64,000 bases of DNA from Solanum dulcamara (lineage: Eukaryota; Streptophyta; Magnoliopsida; Solanales; Solanaceae): assembly GCF_947179165.1 (NCBI RefSeq), contig NC_077237.1:11522735-11586734 (forward strand), read 5' to 3'. Made by a program: the position numbers and the translations under genes. This document shows positions 36,929 through 47,289 of the stretch, in pieces (position 1 is the first letter of the stretch; each line of letters opens with the position of its first letter). The notes under the pieces are model-generated. The model did no database searches. It worked only from the letters and a program-made list of their open reading frames with translations, and was not told where the DNA came from.

Positions 36929-39117
36929 TGTCACGATCCGACCTAGGGCCTAGTCGTAACACATCGATTGAAATCTTGAAGGGATCCAACCATGTCTCGT
37001 GTACATATCATAAGCATACATAAGGTAAAGTAAAAGAGGAAGCATTATAAGACAATCTAAACCGTGAATAAAAATCTAAAAATGTCTTATGACAATATAG
37101 ACTCGCACATATGTCCAACTAGATGCCTCTAAACATGAGTATGGGCGGGGGCTAAGGCATGTCCCTAGCTCACCCTCAATATACAACGTAAGCAAAATTC
37201 CTTTGAAAAGAAAATTGTAACCAAGTTAAAAATTAGTCTCCGATCAATGAGGACTCACCCCAACACAGTCAGATAAAGAACGCTTATTAGTTATGTAGAT
37301 GATTAGGATCTTCAATATCAACCACTATATTATGAGACAATGTAGGCAAAAAATATGCATTAATACATTGGAATGTACTAAGTGTGGGGGCGTGACATGC
37401 AACGTAAATCATGGAATGCAAAGGTCAAGTAAAACACATAATAAGATGAGATAAGTAAAGTCATGAGAAAATCATATTGACCAAAGCATTTAAAGCATAA
37501 ATTCAAAATCATAACATACCTAAGAGGTCATACATATGTGGGATAGGAACCATAACCGATAATAAGACCATGCGAGCTATAACATGGAATCCCAATGTTG
37601 TCCCTACATCAGACAAAATGGGGAGACTACTTGCCAAGGTAGACTCCTACATGTCTAAGTGGATCCACTAAGCGGTCGTGTGAACCGGGTACTCACTCTT
37701 AGTTTTTAAACCCTGGTACTTACCTCCAAGCCTTGATATTTCGAGTACCCACCTCGTAGAGATTTGGGTATTTGCCTCTAATCCTTTTATTCTTACAGTG
37801 GCACGTAGTTTAAGAGATATGAGGTTGCTATTAGGACTTTTGGTAGGGCCCCCACCTCAAGTCCCCTCGGTGCTAAGTCAAATCCTATGGAATATATATA
37901 TAGCATAGAAATCATAATTGACATATATCATAGTCATGATCATAGATTTGAAATAATAGAGTAGCTCATTTTTATAACATAAGTGCAATGCGGGTATCGT
38001 TCTTCCACATTATAAATCATACATACATAGTTCATATCATTGGGCCTTAAGGCACCATATTGGACCCTAAGTCACCTTTTCCATAATTTGCATGAAAATC
38101 GTCATTCAAAACATACTTATAGTCCATGATCATAGTTGAAATACATAATCATAATTCATACTTAGAAATTCATGGTCATAGCTTATACTTGAAATTTGGG
38201 TAAGACATGAATGTACGATCAATAGGCTTAAAAATTATGAAATTGACTTGAAAACATGCATGATCATAAATTTTATATCAGCCCATACATAATTCATATA
38301 GATAATATCATTAGGAAGTATAATTCAAATACTCATAATTTTTATCATGAACCTTAGAAATCAAAATAGGAGAATTCATGGGGAAAACTCTTCAATTTAA
38401 TGCAATAACCATCAATTTATATCAAAATAGACTCATGATCATAATTTGAATAAAAATTCATACAATAGGAATAACGATCATAAAACCCATAAAATACCAT
38501 ATTTTAATTTGATAGAAAATCTTAAGAAAATGATTGGACTTCATGGATGAAAGAATCCATTAATCAATACCTACATACCTTAAGTGAGAAAAACCAAATA
38601 ATTTGAAGAACTTGAGAGTATGATGGAGAAATTAAGTAGATTACTTGAATTCTTCAATGGAAATCCTTGAGAACCTTTTTTATAGAGAGAAAAATATTTG
38701 ATAGATGAATTGTATAAGAATGAATAGAATTAGGGGTTTAGGTTAATTTATAAAGTTGAATTAGGTCCTAAAAATATTTAGGTTCATTAGCTAACAATTT
38801 GGAAAAAGTCTAAAATGTCCTTACTAAAAACTAATTTCCGCTATAAAAAATCATCGCTAGGTCCTCAATGCGGAGGCGAGCAAGTTCGCGATGTGGACTT
38901 GTCGCGGACCTTACTGGTTTGCGCAGTTCCTTGAGAAATCTATCTTCGATCTACTGGTCCTAAAAATCCACCGAGACTATTTTCCTACAGATTTTGACTC
39001 CCTGATCGATATTCCGAACTCGAATTTTCCAAAAAGATTAAGGATAATGCATTACTTAAGCGGCCTATTCCCAAGGCATTCTTAAGGTACTTATAATTAT
39101 TTTTGAGAGATGTTACA
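36929..39117 (-). mobile_element. Solo LTR of a different family (E) in element B
   Basis: It starts TGTCACGATCCGACCTAGGG and ends GAGAGATGTTACA on the plus strand, 2189 bp. The flanks are GCTTC (36924-36928) and ACTTC (39118-39122), a target duplication with one mismatch. The join restores the sequence seen uninterrupted in element A near 3355-3375 (AGAGAAGCATCTCAGAAAGA and GAAGCC, reverse strand), which proves the insertion. It shares no obvious similarity with the other LTRs here beyond the ends. Confidence 0.9.
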
Positions 39118-39122
39118 ACTTC

Positions 39123-40774
39123 TTTATGAAATGCTTCTCTTAACTTTATCCTACTTTTATAGAAGTCTTTCCATAATCGTTACTCACATTATCTTATAGA
39201 GTCACTTTATCTAACTCTTAATATTCCGACTTCTCCTTCTTAGCCCACTAATACAGATCTTCTAAGTTCATATCTACCTCTTTGGAGGAAACGTGAACTG
39301 TATTTAATAGGCTCATCATTAACTATATATGATCCCTTCGACCAAACTCTTAAGGGTAATAAAGAATGCTTACATCAGCCTACTCCTCATTGACAACTCA
39401 TAGGACCTCATCTAACTATATCCGATCTTGGGTACACCTCTTAATGCTCTTGTTTATCTAATAACTTGGCCACACTTCATTGCTCTCATCTAAGGGTTAT
39501 AATACCACACTTGTACCACTCATATTTATTGCAAGTTAACATCTTGATTCCTCACATACTCTATGCCAAACCTACTAGATCAAACATCAAATCTACTATC
39601 ATCTCCCTTATGTTGTCATCCTTTTTTTATCACGACACTTATCTCAAATTCAAGCTTAGTGTCTAGTACTAAATACGGATAGCAATATAACTGCTCACAT
39701 ACTATACTAACTTATGATTACTAGATAAAATTAAGAAACACTCACCACTAAGACCTCATGACAAGTAGTTAAACTTTATCTCTCAGCCTACCTAGTTACA
39801 ATTCATCATCACATTCCCTTTTACAACCTAAGTACTATTTACCCAACAATATACATCATTGCCTAATTAGATTCATGACTCTATGATTATCATGGGGCTC
39901 TCCTTTCAAAATCATTAGCCTAGCTTAGATTTGTCACCTCATGATTACTCTATCCCTCTGCTCAACACCTATACTTCATTTTTGCTAATGCAATGACCCC
40001 CAACATAAGACTCCTCTCTTGGTTCGAGTGCACTTTAACTTATCCTAGCTAACAACTCTTCCTCTACCTTCTATCACAAAAGCTAGATGATACTTACTAT
40101 TTTTTGGTCAAAACAAAAGGGATTTGTTTTAAAACCCCATTGGACATTACTTACCTTATAGGTACATAACTTTAGTAACATACCTCGATCAACCACTATT
40201 CTTACTATTTCCTTTCTACTCCTCTAACTCCATCTTTTGAACTATAGGACCATTCTATTAATTATAGCTTATAATACCTCAAATAACATTCTCTCTGGTG
40301 GTAACACTCAACATATAACAACATAACTTCCCTCTCAAGGATAACATCTGAAGTAAAGGTTTAGAAAAGAGATTCTGGGAATACATTTTGCTCTGGCTCA
40401 AATGCATGTTTCATATGAATAAGAGTGCATTCTTTCAAATTGATATACTTAAGCACACTAATCGACTTCTATCAAGCCTGGTGCAGTCTCTTTACTTTCT
40501 GAAGACTTTACCTGAGAGTGACTTATCAATAAAGATCTGAGCATTACTGTTTTGACCACCTTAAGTATGAAGAAAAGTCAAATGAATGTGAGAAACGTGC
40601 GAATCTGAATAAGTTTCTTAAAGAACAACTCTATTGCCCGATCTAGAATTTAAAAGAAAGAAAACTTTTCTTAAATATATGTAATCACTCATTTATAAAA
40701 GTGGGGCCCTCATAACCATAAATAAGATCCTACTGACATGGCTTCATAGACTTTCTAAAATACTTGAACTCGTT
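39123..40774 (-). other. 5' part of the element B internal region
   Basis: This 1.65-kb stretch lies between the family E solo LTR and the primer-binding site. No open frame has recognisable similarity. Its minus strand is collinear with the first half of the element A internal region (1664-3350), supporting a shared non-coding family. Confidence 0.6.
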
Positions 40775-40786
40775 GCTCTGATATAA
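40775..40786 (-). other. Primer-binding site of element B
   Basis: GCTCTGATATAA on the plus strand is the reverse complement of TTATATCAGAGC, the initiator tRNA-Met type site with one or two changes. It sits next to the LTR edge at about 40789 and fixes the element's direction as minus. Confidence 0.75.
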
Positions 40787-40788
40787 AG

Positions 40789-41378
40789 TTATTCACACCC
40801 AAAATCTACACCCTAGACGTAATACGGTATTTGGAACCACGAGTGGCCCCAAGATAACCCTTGGCCTAGAACGGAACATACAAACTCAAACTGAATGAAG
40901 TGAAGAAGCTAATACATGTGATGAACTCATATAACATAGATAAATACTAAGAAAATACTGTGACTAAGGTATACATTTATTTAAAACGTTAATACAACTG
41001 TTGACTGACTATCTATGAAGCCTCTGCTAATATTAATGAGTAGCTGAGGTAAATTCCCAAGCTACTCTAAATAATGGGTAAGAATAACATAAACTATAGA
41101 CTCTGAATAGATTTCCCCTCAAATAATGAAGCCTCACCATCTATTGATTGGAATAATTAGATTTCATATCTAAATACCACTAAAAAATTTCTTTCAAAAG
41201 CATATACTATTTCAGAAATCTTGCACAAACATATACATAACATAGCATATGTAAAAATAACCATAATATGTGGAAAGTATATCATAAAAATGCATAATTG
41301 GGGAGTTTCTTAATAACTGACATACACCATGTGAGCTCATAATGTTCCACAACTAACCCAGTTGGATGTTGCCCTAGT
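40789..41378 (-). mobile_element. Truncated 5' LTR of element B
   Basis: It matches 31165-31925 of the 3' LTR, with a gap in the middle of about 150 bases. It breaks off at about 41378, where a family D LTR start (TGTAATAACCCTTCAGG) begins. The outer three quarters of the LTR is therefore missing from the element's upstream side. Confidence 0.75.
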
Positions 41379-42145
41379 TGTAATAACCCTTCAGGACATT
41401 TTTTTTCTTAATGCCTTCTTTTAATCATTTAGAACATTCATGTAGCCATCCCAAGTCATTAATGACTTGTTGGCACTGACTGTTCGGTCACCCAATCGTT
41501 CATTTGGGATTTAGGCCCATTTCTCTATTTTGGAGCCTTTATAACTTAAAAAGTTAATTTTGGTCATTATTTTAGGTAAACAACCTTAAAATTGAATTTG
41601 GATAATTTCATCTGCTCCAAAATGACCAAATTAGGCTAGTAGCATGATCGATATGAGTATCGAGGCAATTAGTGCGAGTTTGAAGCCATTTGATGCTTTA
41701 ACTTTTGAAATTTGGCCTAAGATTGACTTTTGTCAACATTCTTAGAAAATATTCTTGGATGAAAATTATGTCAGCATGATTAGCTCTGAAATATTGAATT
41801 TGGTCTAGAATGACCCTTCATGCACTTCTCGAGGCTTCCGATTTCCGTTAAGGAATTTGTCTGAAAATGACACTTTGGTGTGGAACCCACTTTTCATTGA
41901 AATGACCTCGTATGAGAATTTTGAATATGCTATTGAGTTTATAACATCAAATTTGAAGGGGTAGCATATCTAGTTTGCACGCACGGGGTTTTGAATGAAT
42001 TTTGAGCACCTCATCAAAGACTTCGATATGCCAAAGTTTATTTTGCACCAGCTATATCTAGTGCCATCACTTTTGCAATCCTTGGTTGCTTAAGAGACAG
42101 TCGCTTTAGCGACCAGTCCCTGATGGGAGGGTGTCGCTAAAGCCA
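41379..42145 (+). mobile_element. Family D LTR start, truncated
   Basis: It starts TGTAATAACCCTTCAGGAC and follows 11373-12090 in order: CCCAAGTCATTAATGACTTG, TTCGGTCACCCAATCGTTC, TAGTAGCATGATCG, GTTTGCACGCACGG. It ends around 42105-42145, where a gypsy C-type LTR fragment takes over. Confidence 0.7.
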
Positions 42146-42314
42146 TAGGTGGTCGCGGATTTGGTCCAGTTTATTTCAATTTTCACCGTCGAAGATTTTT
42201 AAAGAAAATTTACACTATGAGGGAACCAGTCCGCATCGCAGACCTTCTCCTCACACAGGCCAACCGTTAAAGTCGAATGTTTCCCTATTTTATAGTCCTG
42301 AAATAACAGAACTT
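42146..42314 (+). mobile_element. Two joined fragments of a C-type LTR
   Basis: 42150-42262 matches the 5' part of the C LTR (GGTCCAGTTTA, CCGTCGAAGATTTTT, CCAGTCCGCATCGC; compare 44140-44260). At about 42265 it jumps to the middle of the LTR (CGTTAAAGTCGAATGTTTCC; compare 51045-51120). At about 42315 it jumps again, into the RNase H region of pol. These are two deletion joints in 170 bases. Confidence 0.75.
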
Positions 42315-43930
42315 AATTGAAGACCAAACTGACCACCGCTCCTATTTTGAATTTGCCCAATAGAATAAAGGATTTTGTAATCTATTATGATGCGTATAGA
42401 GTTCGTTTGACTTGTGTCTTAATACAGAAGGGGGAAAGTGATAGCTTATACTTCGAGGTAGATTAAGATTCATGAGAGAAATTACCCAACTTATGACCTT
42501 AAGCACGCAGCTATGGTATTTGCTCTTAAGATTTGGCATCATTATTTGTATGGAGTACAAGTTAATGTGTTCACCGATCATAAGAAACTGTAATTTGTCT
42601 TTAGTCATAAAGAGCTCAACTGAGGCAGAAGAGATTGTTAGAGGTTCTCAAAGATTATGATATAAGCATTCTCTACTACCCAGGTAAATCTAATAGTGTT
42701 GTGGATGCTCTTAGCAGATTTTCTATGAGTAGCACTGCCATGTCGAGAAAGGAGAGAAAGAATAGGCTAAAGAGGTACACAGGTTGGCTCGATTGGGAGT
42801 TCAACTTAAGAAGAATAATAAATATGGAGTTAATATTCAGAATGGATCCGCATTATCCCTTGTGGCAGAGGTGAAAGGGAGGCAAGACCAAGATCCCATC
42901 CTCCTTTAGTTGAAGGAAGTTGTTCATAAATAGAAGGTGATGATTTTCTCCAAATAGGGAGATGGTGTGTTGAGGTACTAGAATATATTGTGCGTTTCGA
43001 ATGTTGATGATGTCCGAGAAAGGATTATGGACAAAGCACATAGTTATAGACAGTCTATTCATCCTGCTTCTACAAAGATGTACCATGACTTGAGAGAAGT
43101 CTATTGGTGGAGTGGAATGAAAAGAGATATTGTTGAATTTATTTCAAAGTGCCCAAATTACCAACAGGTTAAAGTTGAGCATTAAAGGCCATATGGGTTG
43201 GCTCAAAATATAGATATTCTAGAGTGGAAGTGGGAGATGATCAATATGAACTTCATTACAGGATTTTCAAGGTCTAGTAAGTAGCATGATTTGATTTGGG
43301 TGATTGTAGATAGGATGACTAAATTAGCCCACTTCTTGGCAGTTAAGACTACTAACACCGTAGAGGACTACGCAAGATTGTAAATCCGGGAGATTGTCCT
43401 ATTGCATAAAGTTCCCTTGTCTATCATCTCAAACAGAATTTTGGAGATGTTTTCAAAAAGGATTGGGTACAAAGGTGAATCTTAGTACGCCCTTTCATCC
43501 CTAGTCAGATGGCCAGGCAGAGCGCACCATTCAGACATTGGAGGATATGTTGAGGGCATGTGTACTTAATTTCAAAGGTAATTGGGATTATCACTTACCT
43601 CTCATTTATTTTGCATACAACAATAACTATCATATAAGTATTCAGATGGCTCCCTATAAAGCTTTATATAAGAGAAGATGTAGATCACCAATTGAGTGGT
43701 TTGATATTGGTGAAAGTGAGTTTATTGGGCCTGATTTTTTCACCAAGATATGGAGAAGGTGAAGGTTATTAGAGAGAGGTTGAAGACTATACAGAGTCCT
43801 AGAAATCCTACACTAGTGTGAGAAGAAGAGACTAAGAGTTTGAGGTGAATAATTGGGTATACCTGAAAGTATCACCCATGAAAGGTGTCATCAGGTTTGG
43901 GATGAAGGACGAATGATTTCAAAGGGGAGA
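42315..43930 (+). pseudogene. Truncated gypsy pol: RNase H and integrase (copy C')
   Basis: Frames broken by stops encode the RNase H end (ILYYPGKSNSVVDALSRF, 42670-42720) and the integrase zinc-binding region HPASTKMYHDLREVYWWSGM to SKCPNYQQVKVEH (43054-43185). The integrase core follows from 43235: MNFITGF and VIVDRMTKLAHFLAVKTTN. Two of the three catalytic acidic positions appear changed: the usual MDFITG reads MNFITG, and SIISDRG reads SIISNRI. The C-terminal part (EKVKVIRERLKTI) precedes a purine tract at 43919-43933 and the LTR at 43934. Reverse transcriptase, protease and gag are missing. This copy retains the integrase core that the adjacent element C has lost. Confidence 0.85.
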
Positions 43931-43933
43931 TAT

Positions 43934-45881
43934 TGTTACACCTAATAAAATTACCAAAATACCCCTAGAGGATAGCGCGCTCGCATAACTTATCACCCCT
44001 AACATCTTGGCCAATTTGAGGCCAAAATATCGATCAAGGGGAAAATCATGTGGGAAAGTAATCTCGGTTGAATTTTAGGCCAATAGAATCAAACGATAAT
44101 TTTTTAGGGCAAGATTGCATTTCCAGAAAAGTGTGCGACAAGTACGCATCGCGTACTTGATCCAATTTAGTTCAATTTTTGCTGTCGAAGATTTTTGAAA
44201 AAATTTGCACTGTGAAGAACTAGTCCGCATCGCGGACCTGCTCCCCTACTAGCTAATTTTTCTTGTCCGATGTTATTCTTAGCGAGGAGCATTTGGGTAT
44301 TTTCCCCACCCCTATTATACTTAACCCACGACTGATATAGGTCATTTTTACCTTAAAAGAGTTTTTAAACAATCCTACATCCCTTTTACGCATTCTAACT
44401 AAAGACCTAAGGCTAAGTAGTGGAGAAAAGGCTAGGTTTCAAAAGATTCAAGCAATTTCTTGCAAGATTGACTGTTGTGTCTTCATCCCAGGTATGTAAG
44501 GATAAACTAAAGCATGGAATTTGTTCTTCTATGTGCCCCATGATTGTGAGAGGCTGATTTGAGTCCCTGTGATTGTGTTTCTTGAGAATTTCCTTAAATT
44601 TAACATATTTTATATAATATTGCGTAATTGATATTTTTCTACAAACTTTTTTCTTGAACAAATGATTTAAACTACTTATTTCATAAATCCTAATAGTATT
44701 TTGACTAATATTTGATGTATATGCCTAAGGATTGATTCTAGAACTTTAAAATTGTGAATGCATGATTGTGATTAAAATGTAAGCATGATGATAGTCTTGA
44801 TGAAACTTGATAGTCTTTTGTATCTTCATTATTGAACCCGGTTGAATGGTCTCAACTGAATATTGTCATAAATGATTGTTACAACTACTCTTAAATGATT
44901 GAAAATGATTGGATAATTGATTGGTTAAAAGGATTGATTGGATAGAACTGAAGAACTGATAAAAGTCCATATGAGACTTGTTGATTAGTTTGATTGGGAT
45001 TGATTGTCTTATGAGCATTGAATTTTGGGATAAGTATCGAGCACCAAATTAGGTAAGAGTAAGTAATAACCCGAACTCAATAACTATATCGTCAAGGTAT
45101 TGGACTATTGTGGCAATAGCAACTAACTTGTTGTACGATCACTGGCTCATAAGTGATTATTATCGAATAAGAGAAACTCCATTCTAGGTATTAATAATAC
45201 TCTGATTTGATTGGATTGGATTGTACATTATTGGTGTCTGTCTAAACCTTACTGTTGCTTTAGACTTAAGACATCCTGATTGAGTTCCTTACTATTAATT
45301 GAGTTACTAGAGTTGATGTTATACTACCTTGATGCATGTTTTATTCGGCCATATTACATACTCATACACTATACGTACTGACGTCCATTTAGACCTGTAT
45401 TATTTAATAATGCAGAGATCGGTTCTAGAGATCTTGAACAACTACACCGTTAAGGACATGTTCACATTCAGTTGATTAGTGAGTTCTCCACTGCATTTGG
45501 AGGATACCATTTATATTACTCCTACTTTGAGTTTAGTTCTTTCATTCTGATTTTGAGGTAGCCAAGAACCTGTCATTGGCACCACTTAGACAGTTGATAG
45601 AGGCTTCATAGACTAGATTGTAGATGTGTTGATTGGATATTGTCTTTTGGATAGTTTCATTCATACTAGTCTTGTTAATTGGATTAGATAGATTTTTGGC
45701 CTTTGGCCTTATTCTATAAGTTATCTATTTGATTATCATGTTAAGTTATTTTCTTAATGAGTTAAGTCTTCCGCTGATAAAATATTGATTGAATGAATAT
45801 GTGAACAGGACAAGTGGTTCGCTTGGAGACTAACAATATTCTCTGAGTGTCGGCAACACCTAGGGTACCCTCTTAGAGCAT
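43934..45881 (+). mobile_element. LTR shared between C' and element C (5' LTR of C)
   Basis: It starts TGTTACACCTAATAAAATTACC after the purine tract AAAGGGGAGATAT and resembles 49857-51939 along its length. Compared with that copy it lacks about 120 bases (equivalent to 51027-51145). Its last few bases, together with the following primer-binding site, are deleted: TCTTAGAGCATAGAGTTCAAG replaces the expected ...GGCGTGACA plus TTGGTATCAGAGC. It is downstream of one pol and upstream of one gag, so it serves both units. Confidence 0.85.
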
Positions 45882-46082
45882 AGAGTTCAAGAGTCATAGG
45901 GAGTCTATTAAGTCATGTCTAGTAGAGTCTTGCTTATGGGTGTGTTGTGCACCACAAATATAATCAGGAGGCTATAGGACATTAGGAATTATTCCATTTC
46001 TTAATATGTAAGTTCGTGCGATAGAGTTTAAAACACTAAGAAATATATTTTGATTCATGCGTTCGTGTGTTGGTTTCAGACC

Positions 46083-47165
46083 ATGCCTCAAAGAAGATCC
46101 GTCAGATAAGTTAGGGGAAGAAGACACCCTACTAGACAGAATGTTGATCAACCTGAGAAGCAAATGCCAGAGGGAAAAGAAGGACCTATGCCAGCAGCGC
46201 AGCTCCCAAAGGCTAATATCACTAACATTATGCTCCACCAGGCCATTCAGACCTAGGCACAGGCAGTGACAACCCAGTATCTAGGTAGGGATCAGGTAAA
46301 TAGGATGCTTCGGACACATCTAAGGTCAGTAAATTTCTGAGAATGAACCCACCAGAGTTCACAGGATCTACACCCGATAAGGACCTAAAAAACTACATTA
46401 ATGAGTTACAGAAAGTGTTTCAAGTGATGCATATGGTTGATGTTGAAAGAGTCGAGTTGACTGCCTACCAACTCAAAGGTGTCGCCTGACTATGGTTTGA
46501 TCAGTAGAGAAAAAATAGAGCAGAGGGTGCACCAGTGCATACTTGGGTAGTATTTGAGGAAGTTTTCTTGGGATATTTCTTCCTGAGGGAGCTGAGAGAG
46601 GCTAAGGTAAGAGAGTTCTTGAATTTGAAATAGGCTCTAAGAATGTGTAGGAGTACAGTCTCAAATTCACACAGATATCCCATTATGCTCCAGAGATGGT
46701 GGGTGATATGAGAAGTAAGATGAGTTTGTATATGGCTGGACTAGGTTGTTCGACAAAGATAGAGAGAAGGGGAGAAATGCTAATTAGAGACATGGATATT
46801 GGTAGGTTGATATGCAGCAGATAGAAGAGGAAAAGCTGCAAGACAAGGAGGAATTTAGGAGTAAGAGGGCTAAGTCATCCAGCCATGAGGTTGGTAAGAG
46901 AGGTAATAAAAATGGGAGCCATTTTCAGATAGGGCCATCTAGGCTAGCTCCATCATCTGCTAGTACGCCTACACCCAGGATCAAAAATGAACAGGGGTCC
47001 CAAAATTTTAGAGCCCAAAGTTTCTAGTCACAAGCTAGTGCGGCTCAAGGTTCTAGAGGTAAGCCACCATGTGGAAAGTACGACAAACTTCACATGGTAG
47101 AATGTCATGAGGGGGGATGGGTGTTACAAGTGTGGCCAAGTGGGTCACTTTTAGAGAGACTATCT
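46083..47165 (+). pseudogene. gag of element C (degenerate)
   Basis: The start MPQRRSVR is like the MPPRR start of plant gypsy gags. The capsid-like core follows at 46340-46530: MNPPEFTGSTPDKDLKNYI, then VERVELTAYQLKGVA, with in-frame stops after GVA and after WFDQ. Farther on come a basic region and a CCHC zinc knuckle near 47105-47150 (GCYKCGQVGHF), preceded by PPCGKYDKLHMVECHEG. There are at least five stops or frame changes, so no full-length Gag can be made. The protein would have formed the virus-like particle and bound RNA. Confidence 0.85.
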
Positions 47166-47289
47166 GAGGTAGGCCAGCAAAGCCCAATCTTCTATACCAG
47201 CACCACCAGTTCGAGGGAGTCAGAAGGGTGTTACTTCTGGGACAAACGGGGGTACAAACCGTTTATATTCCATAGGTAGTCACTAAGAT

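Larger units (their letters stand above)
33099..40788 (-). mobile_element. Non-coding internal region of element B, interrupted by two solo LTRs
   Basis: Removing the nested LTRs (33802-36003, 36929-39117) leaves about 3.3 kb, nearly the size of the internal region of element A. It reads collinearly with A in reverse. For example 33655-33800 plus 36009-36040 corresponds to 4190-4400 of A, 36144-36240 to about 4000-4080 of A, and 36905-36928 joined to 39118-39140 to 3350-3390 of A. No gag-pol coding sequence is present. The internals of A and B thus form one non-autonomous family, although their LTRs differ. Confidence 0.75.
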
